Origin: Deltaproteobacteria bacterium
Lineage (GTDB): Bacteria > Desulfobacterota > Binatia > Binatales > Binataceae
DNA: 49,934 nucleotides
Assembly: GCA_021794015.1 (NCBI GenBank)
Contig: JAJYRQ010000027.1
Location: forward strand, 1-49,934
Direction of reading: 5' to 3'
The notes under the pieces are model-generated. The model worked only from the letters and a program-made list of their open reading frames with translations. It was not told the DNA's origin and did no database searches. Position 1 is the first letter of the stretch, and each line of letters opens with the position of its first letter. Shown piece after piece: positions 26,373 through 34,686 of the stretch. A program made the position numbers and the translations under genes.

Positions 26373-26634
26373 GGTTCTTCTCTCTCGACTTCGCCCCTCA
26401 GTCTGACGTGCCGGTTAGTGGTGCGCCGAAGGTGAAATACCAAAGGTCGTCGGCAGAACGCCACCCGGCCACGGCCGCCCCCTGCATAAACCCAACGGTC
26501 CACGGCGTAAGGGCGGATATGCGGATTCGGCGTAAGACCCGAACGACGGCGAGTGGCCGGCGGCGCGGCGCAGCGGGGAGTTTGGCGCCAGCGGGCCGTG
26601 CCGTTTGGCTGTTTCGGAGCGGGCGCACGCCGCT
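26373..26634. other. Gap upstream of the QueG-like gene
   Basis: 262 bases. No gene is credible. A minus-strand stretch ending at 26398 reads like a protein tail (AGWRSADDLWYFTFGAPL, then a stop) and may be a remnant of a gene cut when the QueG-like segment arrived; similarity is not recognised. Confidence 0.35.
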
Positions 26635-27414
26635 CTACCGCCCAGCAAACACGACCGCGCGCTTGTCCAGAAAGCCCTTTATCCCCTCGCGGAAGTCCTC
26701 GCTGCGCGCGCACGCAGAGATCGCCTGCCGCTCGGACTCCATCTGCGTCTCAAGCGTCGCCTCAAGCGCGAGCAGCCGCTTGGTCCGAGCCAAAGCCTGC
26801 GTCGGGCCCGCGGCCAGATGCCGGGAAATCTCGCGAGCCCGAGCCTCGAATTCGGACTCGGCAAAGACCGCGCTTACCAGACCGAGTTCATACGCCTCGG
26901 CTGCCGCGAGCGCGCGGTTCGAGGCCATCAGGTCAAAGGCGCGCTTGCATCCGACGATTCGGGGCAGAAAAAAGGTCGAGCTTCCGTCGGGAGCCAGCCC
27001 AATTTTGGTATACGCCACCGTGAAGGTCGCACGCTCCGAGGCAACGAGCAGGTCCCCTGCCAGGGCGAGGCTGAACCCGGCCCCTGCCGCCGGCCCGTTC
27101 ACCGCCATGATAACCGGCTTGGGCATCCGGGCAATCGTCGCCACGCTGGCGTGGAGGAAGACCGTGAGCTTCTCGAGAAACGCGGCAGCCTTCGGCCCGG
27201 CGGCAGCCATCGCCCGGATGTCTCCGCCGGCGCAGAACGCGCGGCCCGCACCGGTCAGCAGAACGGCGCGCACCCGGTCGTCCTGGTCGCACTCGATAAG
27301 CGCGTCAAGGAGCGCCTCGCCGAGCGCCAGGTCCAACGCATTGAAGACCTCGGGCCGATTGAGCGTCAGGACGGCTACGGCCCCTTCTCGCGCACTGACC
27401 AGATCTTTGTCCAT
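26635..27414 (-). CDS. Crotonase-family enzyme, PaaG-like
   Basis: A 259-residue crotonase. Unlike the one at 24600 the GGGxE glutamate is absent (GAGFSLAL) and the second region reads GLAPDGSSTFFLPR, the pattern of PaaG-type isomerases, which use an aspartate there. It may therefore isomerise or ring-open an acyl-CoA rather than hydrate it. ATG 27414 is chosen because GGAGAGG is placed five bases upstream; ATG 27426 is in frame. It lies about 40 bases downstream of the acyl-CoA dehydrogenase in the same operon. Confidence 0.85.
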   Translation of the reverse strand: MDKDLVSAREGAVAVLTLNRPEVFNALDLALGEALLDALIECDQDDRVRAVLLTGAGRAFCAGGDIRAMAAAGPKAAAFLEKLTVFLHASVATIARMPKPVIMAVNGPAAGAGFSLALAGDLLVASERATFTVAYTKIGLAPDGSSTFFLPRIVGCKRAFDLMASNRALAAAEAYELGLVSAVFAESEFEARAREISRHLAAGPTQALARTKRLLALEATLETQMESERQAISACARSEDFREGIKGFLDKRAVVFAGR

Positions 27415-27452
27415 TTTCCTCTCCATTCACGTTACGACAGGTAAGCGCCCCG

Positions 27453-28661
27453 TCAGATCCACGGCATCTCCGCCGGCGCCGCCCCGCTCCCGCCGATCGC
27501 CCAGATATGTTCTCGTTCCCTGAGAAGGCGACGGGCCACGATGTGGCGCATGATCTCCGACGTGCCTTCGAGAATCCGTATGACCCGGACGTCTCGCCAG
27601 ATCCGCTCGATAGGCTCGTCCTTGGCATACCCCGAGCCGCCAAAGAGTTGCATAGCGCGGTCCGCCATGCGGAAGACCATCTCGGCGCACACGAGCTTCG
27701 CCAGCGCTGCTGTCCGGCCGCGCTGCGCCTCGCCGCGGTCGTACTGCCAGGCGGCGTCGGCGCAGACCAGTCGCGCAGCATGCAGATCGGCTGCCATGTC
27801 GGCGAGCATCCATTGGATACCCTGGTTGTCCGCAAGGCAACGCCCGAATTGGTGGCGTGTCGTCACATGGCCTAGAGCCAGCTCAAGGAGATAGGTGGCC
27901 GCGCCGACGCTGTAGGCGGCCCAATTCACCCGGCCGGCATCCAGGCACTTCATGGCGGTCGCAAAACCCTGGCCCACCTGGCCGATAACGTTTTGCTCGG
28001 GAACCCGGCAATCCTTGAAGATTACCTCTGCATGGAGCGCCCCTCGCCCTCCGCACATCCGGTGAGTCTGGCCGACCACGAGGCCTTGGGTCCCACGCTC
28101 CACGACAAACGCGGTAATGCCACCGTGCGCGCCACGAGCGGAATCAGTGACCGCGAAGACGGTAAACAGATCGGCGATGGGAGCGTTTGTGATGTACCGT
28201 TTCCGTCCATTCAGAACGTAGTCGGGTCCATCGCGAACCGCCGTTGTTTGGATGGCCGCCGCGTCCGAGCCGGCGTCCGGCTCGGTAAGCGCATAGGCTC
28301 CAATCAGCCGGCCACTTGCAAGCTGCGGGAGCCACCGCTGTCGCTGCGCCTCGCTGCCGTCGTACTCGATACCCTTCGAGGCGATGTGGACGTTCATGCT
28401 TGAAGTATAGAAGTAGGCGATGTGCGCGTGGGCGAGTTCCTCGACGATCGAGCAGTTTCCGAACATGTTTAGGCCGAGGCCGCCCCACTCGCATGGGGTA
28501 TTGGTACCAAAAAGCCCGAGGTTCCTCATCGCCTCGAGCGCGGAGGCGGGAATCTCTCCTGTCGCTTCAATCGCCGCGTCGTGCGGTTTCAGATCGTTGT
28601 CCACAACCTCGCGCACTCGCGCCTTGAACTTCATGAGCTCATTCGGAATTGTCAAGTCCAC
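27453..28661 (-). CDS. Acyl-CoA dehydrogenase
   Basis: A 402-residue FAD enzyme that introduces a trans-2 double bond into acyl-CoA. The family signatures are present: AYALTEPDAGSDAAA, the FAD/substrate segment (KRYITNAPIADLFTV), QLFGGSGYAKD and the catalytic glutamate in RILEGTSEIMRH near residue 370. GTG 28661 overlaps the end of the PadR gene region, with GAGGGGG serving as ribosome site, so it is translationally coupled to the regulator. Chain-length or branched-substrate preference cannot be judged. Confidence 0.92.
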   Translation of the reverse strand: MDLTIPNELMKFKARVREVVDNDLKPHDAAIEATGEIPASALEAMRNLGLFGTNTPCEWGGLGLNMFGNCSIVEELAHAHIAYFYTSSMNVHIASKGIEYDGSEAQRQRWLPQLASGRLIGAYALTEPDAGSDAAAIQTTAVRDGPDYVLNGRKRYITNAPIADLFTVFAVTDSARGAHGGITAFVVERGTQGLVVGQTHRMCGGRGALHAEVIFKDCRVPEQNVIGQVGQGFATAMKCLDAGRVNWAAYSVGAATYLLELALGHVTTRHQFGRCLADNQGIQWMLADMAADLHAARLVCADAAWQYDRGEAQRGRTAALAKLVCAEMVFRMADRAMQLFGGSGYAKDEPIERIWRDVRVIRILEGTSEIMRHIVARRLLREREHIWAIGGSGAAPAEMPWI

Positions 28662-28665
28662 GGCA

Positions 28666-29283
28666 TTATCCCCCTCGGGCGCTTCTGCGCGCGGCCTGCC
28701 GAGCTGGCCGTCTCGCTGACGGCGCGCGCGAAAGCCCGCTTTCGGCGTTCTTCAGCAAATCCAGAATCCAGGCCCGGCGCAACCGGTGGTAGCGCAGGCC
28801 AAATTCGAGTATCCGCAGCCGATACGGGTCGGCTTGGCGCGCCAGCATGCCCGCCCGCACCCGGACGTAATCCTCACACCGGGCCTCGGCCTGCTTGGCT
28901 TGGTCGCGCAGGATGGCCTGGACCCGCTCCCGGGGCAGGTGGCGGAAGAACATCACGCGCGCCAGCAGCGGATCGCGGTGGAAGAAATCGTAGCGCACGG
29001 GCCGATCCTCGGTCTCCGACCTGGCCAGCCAGCCCAGAATCTCCCGTTTGCCCGCCGCGCTGATCGTGTAGACGTGCTTGGCCGGCAACCGCTCCTGCCG
29101 CACGCTGCGCTTGGTCACCAATCCCTGCGCCTCAAGCCTCGCCAGGGCGGGGTAGAGTAAGCCCGCATTCAAGGCAACCCCTGCCCCGAAAAAAGGCGCC
29201 AGGCAGCGGCGCAACTCGTACCCGTGCGCCGGGCCGTCCACCAGGAGCCCAAGGATCATCTGCGCGAGGGAGAGCGGCTTCAT
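28666..29283 (-). CDS. PadR-family transcriptional regulator
   Basis: A 205-residue regulator with the N-terminal PadR winged helix (MILGLLVDGPAHGYELRR, GLLYPALARLEAQGLV, YTISAAGKREI) and a C-terminal Vir-type helical dimerisation domain (about 100-175). PadR proteins respond to phenolic or other small ligands and often control the adjacent gene. It is first in an operon with the acyl-CoA dehydrogenase and the PaaG-like crotonase, so it probably senses a substrate of that pathway. ATG 29283 is chosen; the longer frame upstream would run through the promoter repeats. Confidence 0.88.
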   Translation of the reverse strand: MKPLSLAQMILGLLVDGPAHGYELRRCLAPFFGAGVALNAGLLYPALARLEAQGLVTKRSVRQERLPAKHVYTISAAGKREILGWLARSETEDRPVRYDFFHRDPLLARVMFFRHLPRERVQAILRDQAKQAEARCEDYVRVRAGMLARQADPYRLRILEFGLRYHRLRRAWILDLLKNAESGLSRAPSARRPARQAARRSARGG

Positions 29284-29302
29284 AGATAGCTCACAACCAT
29301 AT

Positions 29303-29320
29303 AGATATAAAGCAGATATA
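29303..29320 (-). promoter_or_regulatory. Putative PadR operator (AGATATA direct repeats)
   Basis: AGATATA occurs at 29303-29309 and again at 29314-29320, eleven bases apart (one helical turn), just before the padR start in the only AT-rich segment of the area. GATATATC at 29315-29322 is also a short palindrome. The position fits an autoregulatory operator overlapping the promoter. Confidence 0.5.
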
Positions 29321-29521
29321 TCGATCTGATGCAAGCAGAGCGCACGCTTAGCGTGCGCTGCGCTTGCCCGCGGCGGATCGCGGCTCGATCCTTGCCGACC
29401 AACTCGGCGCGTCAGATGGGACAGGCCGCGGCCGCGCTCGCTGCCCAGGCCATTGCCGTCAGGCGGTGCCAATACGACCGGCCAGGCCGGCCGGCCAAGG
29501 CGGGCGGCGCGCGCCGGCCGG

Positions 29522-29572
29522 AAAAAATGCGCCCCGGCGGGCCGGGCACAAAGACCCGTCTCGCCGGGGCGC
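29522..29572 (-). terminator. Rho-independent terminator of glnA
   Basis: On the minus strand GCGCCCCGGCG pairs with CGCCGGGGCGC (11 bp) and is followed by ATTTTTT. It starts 23 bases after the glnA stop. Textbook form. Confidence 0.85.
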
Positions 29573-29594
29573 TAGCGGCTACCCGGGCAGGCCC

Positions 29595-31007
29595 TTAGGC
29601 GTCGAAGTAGAGGGCAAACTCGTAGGGATGCGGCCGCAGCCGCATCGGGCTTACCTCGCGCGACATCTTGTAGTCGATCCAGGTTTCGATCAGGTCCTCG
29701 GTGAAGACGTCGCCCTGGAGCAGGAAGTCATGGTCGCCTTTTAGCATCTCGAGCGCGTCCTCGAGCGAGGCAGGCATGGTCGGCACCCCTTCCAGCTCGG
29801 CCGGCGTCAGGGCATAGATGTCCTTGTCCAGCGGCTGGCCCGGGTCGAGCCGGCGCTGAATGCCGTCGAGACCCGCCATCAGCATGGCCGCAAAGCCCAG
29901 GTACGGATTGCAGGTCGGGTCGGGGAAGCGCACCTCGATGCGCCGGCTGCTGGGCGACGGCGAGTACATCGGAATCCGCACCGCAGCCGAGCGGTTGCGG
30001 CTGGAGTAGGCAAGATTAATCGGCGCCTCGAAACCGGGCACCAGCCGCCGGTAGGAGTTGGTTCCCGGATTGGTGAACGCCGCCAGCGCAGGCGCGTGGT
30101 GCAGAATGCCGGCAATGTAGTGCAGCCCCAGTTCCGACAGCCCGGCGTAGCCCGAACCGGCGAACAGCGGCTTGCCGCCCTTCCACAGGCTCTGATGCAC
30201 GTGCATCCCGGAGCCGTTGTCGGCGAAGATCGGCTTGGGCATGAAGGTCACCGTCATGGCGTGGCGGATGGCAACGTTGCGGCAGATATACTTGTACCAC
30301 GACAAGGCGTCGCCCATCTTGAGCAGCGGCAGAAACCGCATGTCGATTTCCGCCTGTCCCGCGGTCGCCACCTCATGGTGCTGCTTTTCGACCCGGATGC
30401 CGACGCGCTCCATCTCACGCACCATCTCGGTGCGGATGTCCTGCAGGCTGTCGTTGGGCGCCACCGGGAAGTAGCCTTCCTTGTAGCGCGGCTTGTAGCC
30501 CAGGTTCTGTCCTTCCCGGCCGCTGTTCCAGATGCCCTCGGCCGACTCGATGTAGTAAAAGCTCGAATGCTGGTTGGTGTCGTAGCGGATGCCGTTTAGG
30601 ATGAAGAACTCCGGCTCGGGACCGAAGTAGGCGGTGTCGCCGATCCCGGTCGATTTCAAGTACGCTTCCGCCTTGCGGGCCACATTGCGCGGGTCCCGGG
30701 TGTAGTCGGCCCGAGTAATCGGGTCAACAATATTGCACAGCATCGTGAGCGTCGGCTCCCGGGTGAACGGGTCGAGAACCGCGGTCTCGGGGTCCGGCAT
30801 CACCAGCATGTCGCTCGCCTCGATGCTCTGCCAGCCGCGAATCGACGAGCCGTCAAAGCCGATTCCCTCCTCGAAGACGGCCTCCTCCCGGAACTCGCTG
30901 GCCGGAGCGCTGAAATGCTGCCACTGGCCGAGCAGGTCCATGAACTTCAGGTCAACTATCGGGATTTCTTTCTTCTTGAGTAACTCGACGACTTCCTTGG
31001 GCGTCAT
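29595..31007 (-). CDS. glnA: Glutamine synthetase, type I
   Basis: A 470-residue GSI enzyme joining ammonium to glutamate. Conserved elements are [35 protein letters not shown] and [15 protein letters not shown]. The tyrosine that is adenylylated in GSI-beta enzymes is present in DKDIYALTP (Tyr398), so control by an adenylyltransferase is likely. ATG 31007 gives the standard length; the longer frame upstream is spurious. It is monocistronic with its own terminator. No glnB or ntr genes are nearby. Confidence 0.95.
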   Translation of the reverse strand: MTPKEVVELLKKKEIPIVDLKFMDLLGQWQHFSAPASEFREEAVFEEGIGFDGSSIRGWQSIEASDMLVMPDPETAVLDPFTREPTLTMLCNIVDPITRADYTRDPRNVARKAEAYLKSTGIGDTAYFGPEPEFFILNGIRYDTNQHSSFYYIESAEGIWNSGREGQNLGYKPRYKEGYFPVAPNDSLQDIRTEMVREMERVGIRVEKQHHEVATAGQAEIDMRFLPLLKMGDALSWYKYICRNVAIRHAMTVTFMPKPIFADNGSGMHVHQSLWKGGKPLFAGSGYAGLSELGLHYIAGILHHAPALAAFTNPGTNSYRRLVPGFEAPINLAYSSRNRSAAVRIPMYSPSPSSRRIEVRFPDPTCNPYLGFAAMLMAGLDGIQRRLDPGQPLDKDIYALTPAELEGVPTMPASLEDALEMLKGDHDFLLQGDVFTEDLIETWIDYKMSREVSPMRLRPHPYEFALYFDA

Positions 31008-31481
31008 TCTTGGCCTCAACCTCCTGCCGCGCCCCTTGCGAGCGGCGCCGCTGTTAATAAATTGTCCCGATGGGTAAGCCACACCTTCCCTGGCCTGAGA
31101 GGCGAGCCTCGGCGCCGGCTTAAGCGCTCAGCCCAAGCGCAGCCGGCTGCGCTCCCTGCCGCCGAGTCTTGCAACCGTCCTGCGCCTACCATGCTGGACC
31201 ACTGCGAAGGCTGGTGGCGCAGGAGCAGGCATTTGCTGCCTCATTCCTGAGCAGAAACTTACGCTCCAAATCCGTCTTTCCGCGTGGAACATCGCCGCAA
31301 CGCCAAGCGGGCTAATCATGGCGAAGCCGGGTCCGGGGCGCAAGCGCACGGACCAGCGGCCTTACGACCAGGCGGCCACTCAGTCTGGAACCGCCGATCA
31401 CCACAGGATCGGGCCGAACGCGAGCAACCTACGTGCCATCTTGCTAAACTCGCCGTAACAGTCCTCAGGTATCGATCGGGC
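31008..31481. other. Divergent region between glnA and addB
   Basis: 474 bases without a gene. It must hold both promoters. I found no sigma-54 (-24/-12) element for glnA and no strong sigma-70 element; TTTATTAAC around 31052-31062 (minus strand) is the most AT-rich spot and could be part of the glnA promoter. Confidence 0.45.
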
Positions 31482-34400
31482 ATGGACCGTATTCTTGCTA
31501 TTTTTCCGACCGCGCTCAAGGTCGAAGCCGTGCTCAGCGAGCAAAGCGCCGCCTCCTGCCGGCTGGGCCATCGTGTGATGACCTTTCCTCAACTGGTGGA
31601 CGCTTTGTGGGCCGAGTGCGCCGACCGACGCGGGCTTTTGTCGGCGGTCGAGCAGCAGGTGGTGCTGGAAGAGGCGCTGGCGCAAAGCGGGCATCCGGTG
31701 CCGCCAAGCCCGGGGCTGGTTGCGCAACTTCTCGGCCTCACCCGCCAACTCAAGAGCACCGGCGCGCATCCCGCCGATCTCGCCTCGGCATTGGCCGAAT
31801 CCGGCCCCGAGCTTTCGCTGTTGGCACGGGTCTTTACCGGCTACCAGCAAATCCTCGAGCGCAACAACCTGGCCGACAGCTACGACCGCGAGGCTGCGGT
31901 GCTGGCCTCGCTCCACGCCTGCGAGGACTGCAACCATCGGCCGCGCCTGCTTGACGGGGTGAAGAAACTCCTGGTCGCGGAAATTTACGACTTCAACCTG
32001 CTCCAGTTTATGATCCTCGCCGCGCTCATCCGAATCGTGGGCGACGCAGAGCTGACCATTCAAGCTCGGCCTCATCCGGTGGACGAGCTCAGGTTCGGCG
32101 AACTGACCTGGAACCGTTTTGTGGAGGAAGAATCGATCGCCGACCGCGTGCTGCCCGACTTTATCGAGCGGCGCCAAAGACCGGGCCGGCTGGGCTTCGT
32201 ACTGGAGCATCTTTTTGCCGAGCAAACGCCCGGCACGCCCGCCCCCGGCGACGACAGTCTCGTGATTGTCGAGGCCGCGGACCGCTACCGCGAGGTCGCG
32301 CAGGCAGCGCGGATCATCCGGCGCGCACTCGACGGCGAAGACGGACCGCCGCTGGCTGCCGAGCGGATCGCCGTGATGGCGCGCGAGCTTGGGCCGTACG
32401 CGGATTACCTGGAGACGCTGTTCCCCCGCTACGGGATTCCGCTGCGCCTGTTTCACGAGCGCCCGCTCATCGCGACCGCGCCGGCGCGGTTTGTCCTGAG
32501 CCTTTTCGAGCTGGCTCCGGAGCAGTATCACATCGAGGTGCTCGGCCGGCTCTTGCGTTCTCCATGGGTGTCGGTCGAGGCGAGCCGGTACCTGGAGATA
32601 CTCGAAGCGGTCGGCTACCTGGACCGGGCCGGAGGCGAACCCGCCGAACTCATCCGGCGCCGGCTCGAAAGACTGGCCGGACAGGCGCATACCGACCGGC
32701 AGGCTGTGGGGGCGGCTGGTCGCGCGGGTTTCATCGAGCGGCTTTTAGACGCCGAGCGGGTGTTTCGCTTCCTGTTCGAAAAGCTCGACGTTCTGGCCAC
32801 TGTCGGGACCGTCGCCGAGTTTGCCGAGCGGCTCGAGGGCGTGCTCGACGCGCTCGGCTTCGACGCCAAGACAGACTTGGCGGCGGACCAGTGGCCGGGG
32901 CTTGCAGGGTCGATCAGGGGCGTTCTGGCCGAGCTTCGCCGTGGGGCGGCGCTGGCCGGCTCGACCCGCGTCGTTGAGCCGGCGCGCTTTGCCGCCACAC
33001 TCAGGCAGGCATTTTCCCAAGCCACGCTGACACCGCCCGGCCAGCGGCGGCAGGCGGTGGCGGCCCTTTCCGTACCCGAAGGGCGCGGCCTCGAGTTCGA
33101 TATGGTTGTGATCCTAGGCTTGGACGACGGCACCTTTCCGTCCTACCATGCCGACGAACCGCTGCTGCCCGACCGCTGCAAGCCGGGACTGGGCCGGCGC
33201 CTGGCCGGGGCAATCCGCGCCCGGTTGGGGGTGCGGGCGCCGCGTTTCATCGGGCGGCTCTTGCGCACCCGTCATGAGCGCAACAGTGAGGACTGGTTCC
33301 TCTTTTTCATCGCGCTTTGCGCGGCCCGCCGGCGGGCGGTTCTCTGCCGGCCCGAAACGCATGGCGGGTTGGCGCCGCTTGCGCGCTCGCCGTTCATCAA
33401 CGAGGTGACGGCCCTGCTGGCGCCAAGCGGCGAAGAGGCCGGCGCGGTTGTGCGCCTGGGAGCGAACCCGACCCCGGCGGCAGACGACTGCTTCACCGCG
33501 ACGGAAATCCTTTGCCTGCTCGCCTCGCAGGGCCTGCTGCAAGGCGAAGCTGCCCGCCGGCTGGTCGAGCCCAGGCTGCTGGCAAGCCTTTGCCGGCGAA
33601 TCGAAACCGAGCGCTTGCGCAGCGACTACCTGGCGCTCCCCACGCGCGAGGCGCGCGCAGACGACCGCCCGCATCCGCCCAAGCGGGCCCGCGCCGGTCC
33701 GCACAGCGGCAGAGTGCACGCCGACGGCCGCCTCCAAGCGGCGCTTTTCGGGACCGCCGAAGCGCCTCGGCGCTGGAGCGCCACCCAGCTAAGCGCGCTT
33801 GCCTGTTGCGGCTACAGATTTTTCGCCCGGTGGCTGCTCGGGCTTCCCGAAAGCCGCAAGTACGGCTACGAGGACGACCCCGCCGCCCTCGGCACGCTGG
33901 TCGACGAGATCCTTAGGGAACTTTTTCAAAGCGGGATCGACTGGAGCGATTACGACCGGGCAGTCGGCCAAGCCCTAGCCTTGCTTGACCGGCAGCAGGC
34001 CGAGTGTCGCCAAAGGGCGCGCGAGGCAAGCCTTTTCGACCTGAGCTTCGAGCAGGTGCGCGCAATGGTCTTGAAGGTCGTCGCATGGGAGATCAAGGAG
34101 ATCAAACGAGAGGGTCGGCGTCAGACCCGGCTTGGCGAGAGGTTTGACGTGACGTTGTACAACCCAGAGGCGAGCGCGACGGCTGACGCCCTGGTGCTCA
34201 CAGGCCAGTTTGACCGCCTCGACCTTTTCACCGGCGCATCGGGCCGGATCCGCAAGCTCAGGATCACCGATTACAAAGCCTCGCACCACGCAAACCTCTA
34301 CGGACCGCGGGCCGATCCCGGCGACGAACAATTTGCGCTCGCCGACCTGCAACTGCCGGTCTACGCGCTTGGCGCCTTCGAGCGCTTTAGAGAAATGCTC

Positions 34401-34658
34401 GATCCCGACGGGCAGGTCGAGGCCGGCTACTTCCTGCTTAAGGGCGAAGACGAACCGGTGCACCACCAGATCCCACGCCGGCTGCTCGAAGGCTTGGTGC
34501 AGACAAGCCCGGTGAGCGGTCAGGCATCGCAAGGCACAATAAGCACGCGCCTGTGGCAACTTGTGGGACGCGCCGCGCGGGGCGAATTCGACGTTGACCC
34601 GCTCGACTGCCCGGAACACTGTTCCTACCGGCGTCTTTGCCGCTTTTACAAAGGCTAA
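31482..34658 (+). CDS. addB: AddB-like subunit of a helicase-nuclease
   Basis: A 1058-residue protein with a degenerate UvrD-like helicase part and a C-terminal PD-(D/E)xK nuclease (GQFDRLDLF, then ITDYKAS). Cysteines that hold the AddB 4Fe-4S cluster are present: one in ACCGYRFFARW and three in the tail CPEHCSYRRLC. With AddA it makes the end-resecting complex that prepares double-strand breaks for RecA. The order addB-addA with a 28-base gap is usual. ATG 31482 is the start; the frame continues upstream without similarity. Confidence 0.88.
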   Translation: MDRILAIFPTALKVEAVLSEQSAASCRLGHRVMTFPQLVDALWAECADRRGLLSAVEQQVVLEEALAQSGHPVPPSPGLVAQLLGLTRQLKSTGAHPADLASALAESGPELSLLARVFTGYQQILERNNLADSYDREAAVLASLHACEDCNHRPRLLDGVKKLLVAEIYDFNLLQFMILAALIRIVGDAELTIQARPHPVDELRFGELTWNRFVEEESIADRVLPDFIERRQRPGRLGFVLEHLFAEQTPGTPAPGDDSLVIVEAADRYREVAQAARIIRRALDGEDGPPLAAERIAVMARELGPYADYLETLFPRYGIPLRLFHERPLIATAPARFVLSLFELAPEQYHIEVLGRLLRSPWVSVEASRYLEILEAVGYLDRAGGEPAELIRRRLERLAGQAHTDRQAVGAAGRAGFIERLLDAERVFRFLFEKLDVLATVGTVAEFAERLEGVLDALGFDAKTDLAADQWPGLAGSIRGVLAELRRGAALAGSTRVVEPARFAATLRQAFSQATLTPPGQRRQAVAALSVPEGRGLEFDMVVILGLDDGTFPSYHADEPLLPDRCKPGLGRRLAGAIRARLGVRAPRFIGRLLRTRHERNSEDWFLFFIALCAARRRAVLCRPETHGGLAPLARSPFINEVTALLAPSGEEAGAVVRLGANPTPAADDCFTATEILCLLASQGLLQGEAARRLVEPRLLASLCRRIETERLRSDYLALPTREARADDRPHPPKRARAGPHSGRVHADGRLQAALFGTAEAPRRWSATQLSALACCGYRFFARWLLGLPESRKYGYEDDPAALGTLVDEILRELFQSGIDWSDYDRAVGQALALLDRQQAECRQRAREASLFDLSFEQVRAMVLKVVAWEIKEIKREGRRQTRLGERFDVTLYNPEASATADALVLTGQFDRLDLFTGASGRIRKLRITDYKASHHANLYGPRADPGDEQFALADLQLPVYALGAFERFREMLDPDGQVEAGYFLLKGEDEPVHHQIPRRLLEGLVQTSPVSGQASQGTISTRLWQLVGRAARGEFDVDPLDCPEHCSYRRLCRFYKG

Positions 34659-34686
34659 GCCAGGGCGGGTACGCGCCCCGACGACC

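Larger units (their letters stand above)
29284..29594. other. Intergenic region between glnA and padR
   Basis: 311 bases, no gene. It contains the padR operator/promoter candidate at its left end and the glnA terminator at its right end. Confidence 0.6.

Noticed and set aside
26398..26628. Minus-strand frame ending in a protein-like tail upstream of the QueG-like gene
   Set aside because: The last 20 residues look protein-like but the rest does not, and I recognise no family; kept only as a possible remnant.
31008..31481. Sigma-54 promoter for glnA
   Set aside because: TGGCGC and TTGCT occur but 12 bases apart on the wrong strand; the spacing and orientation do not fit.
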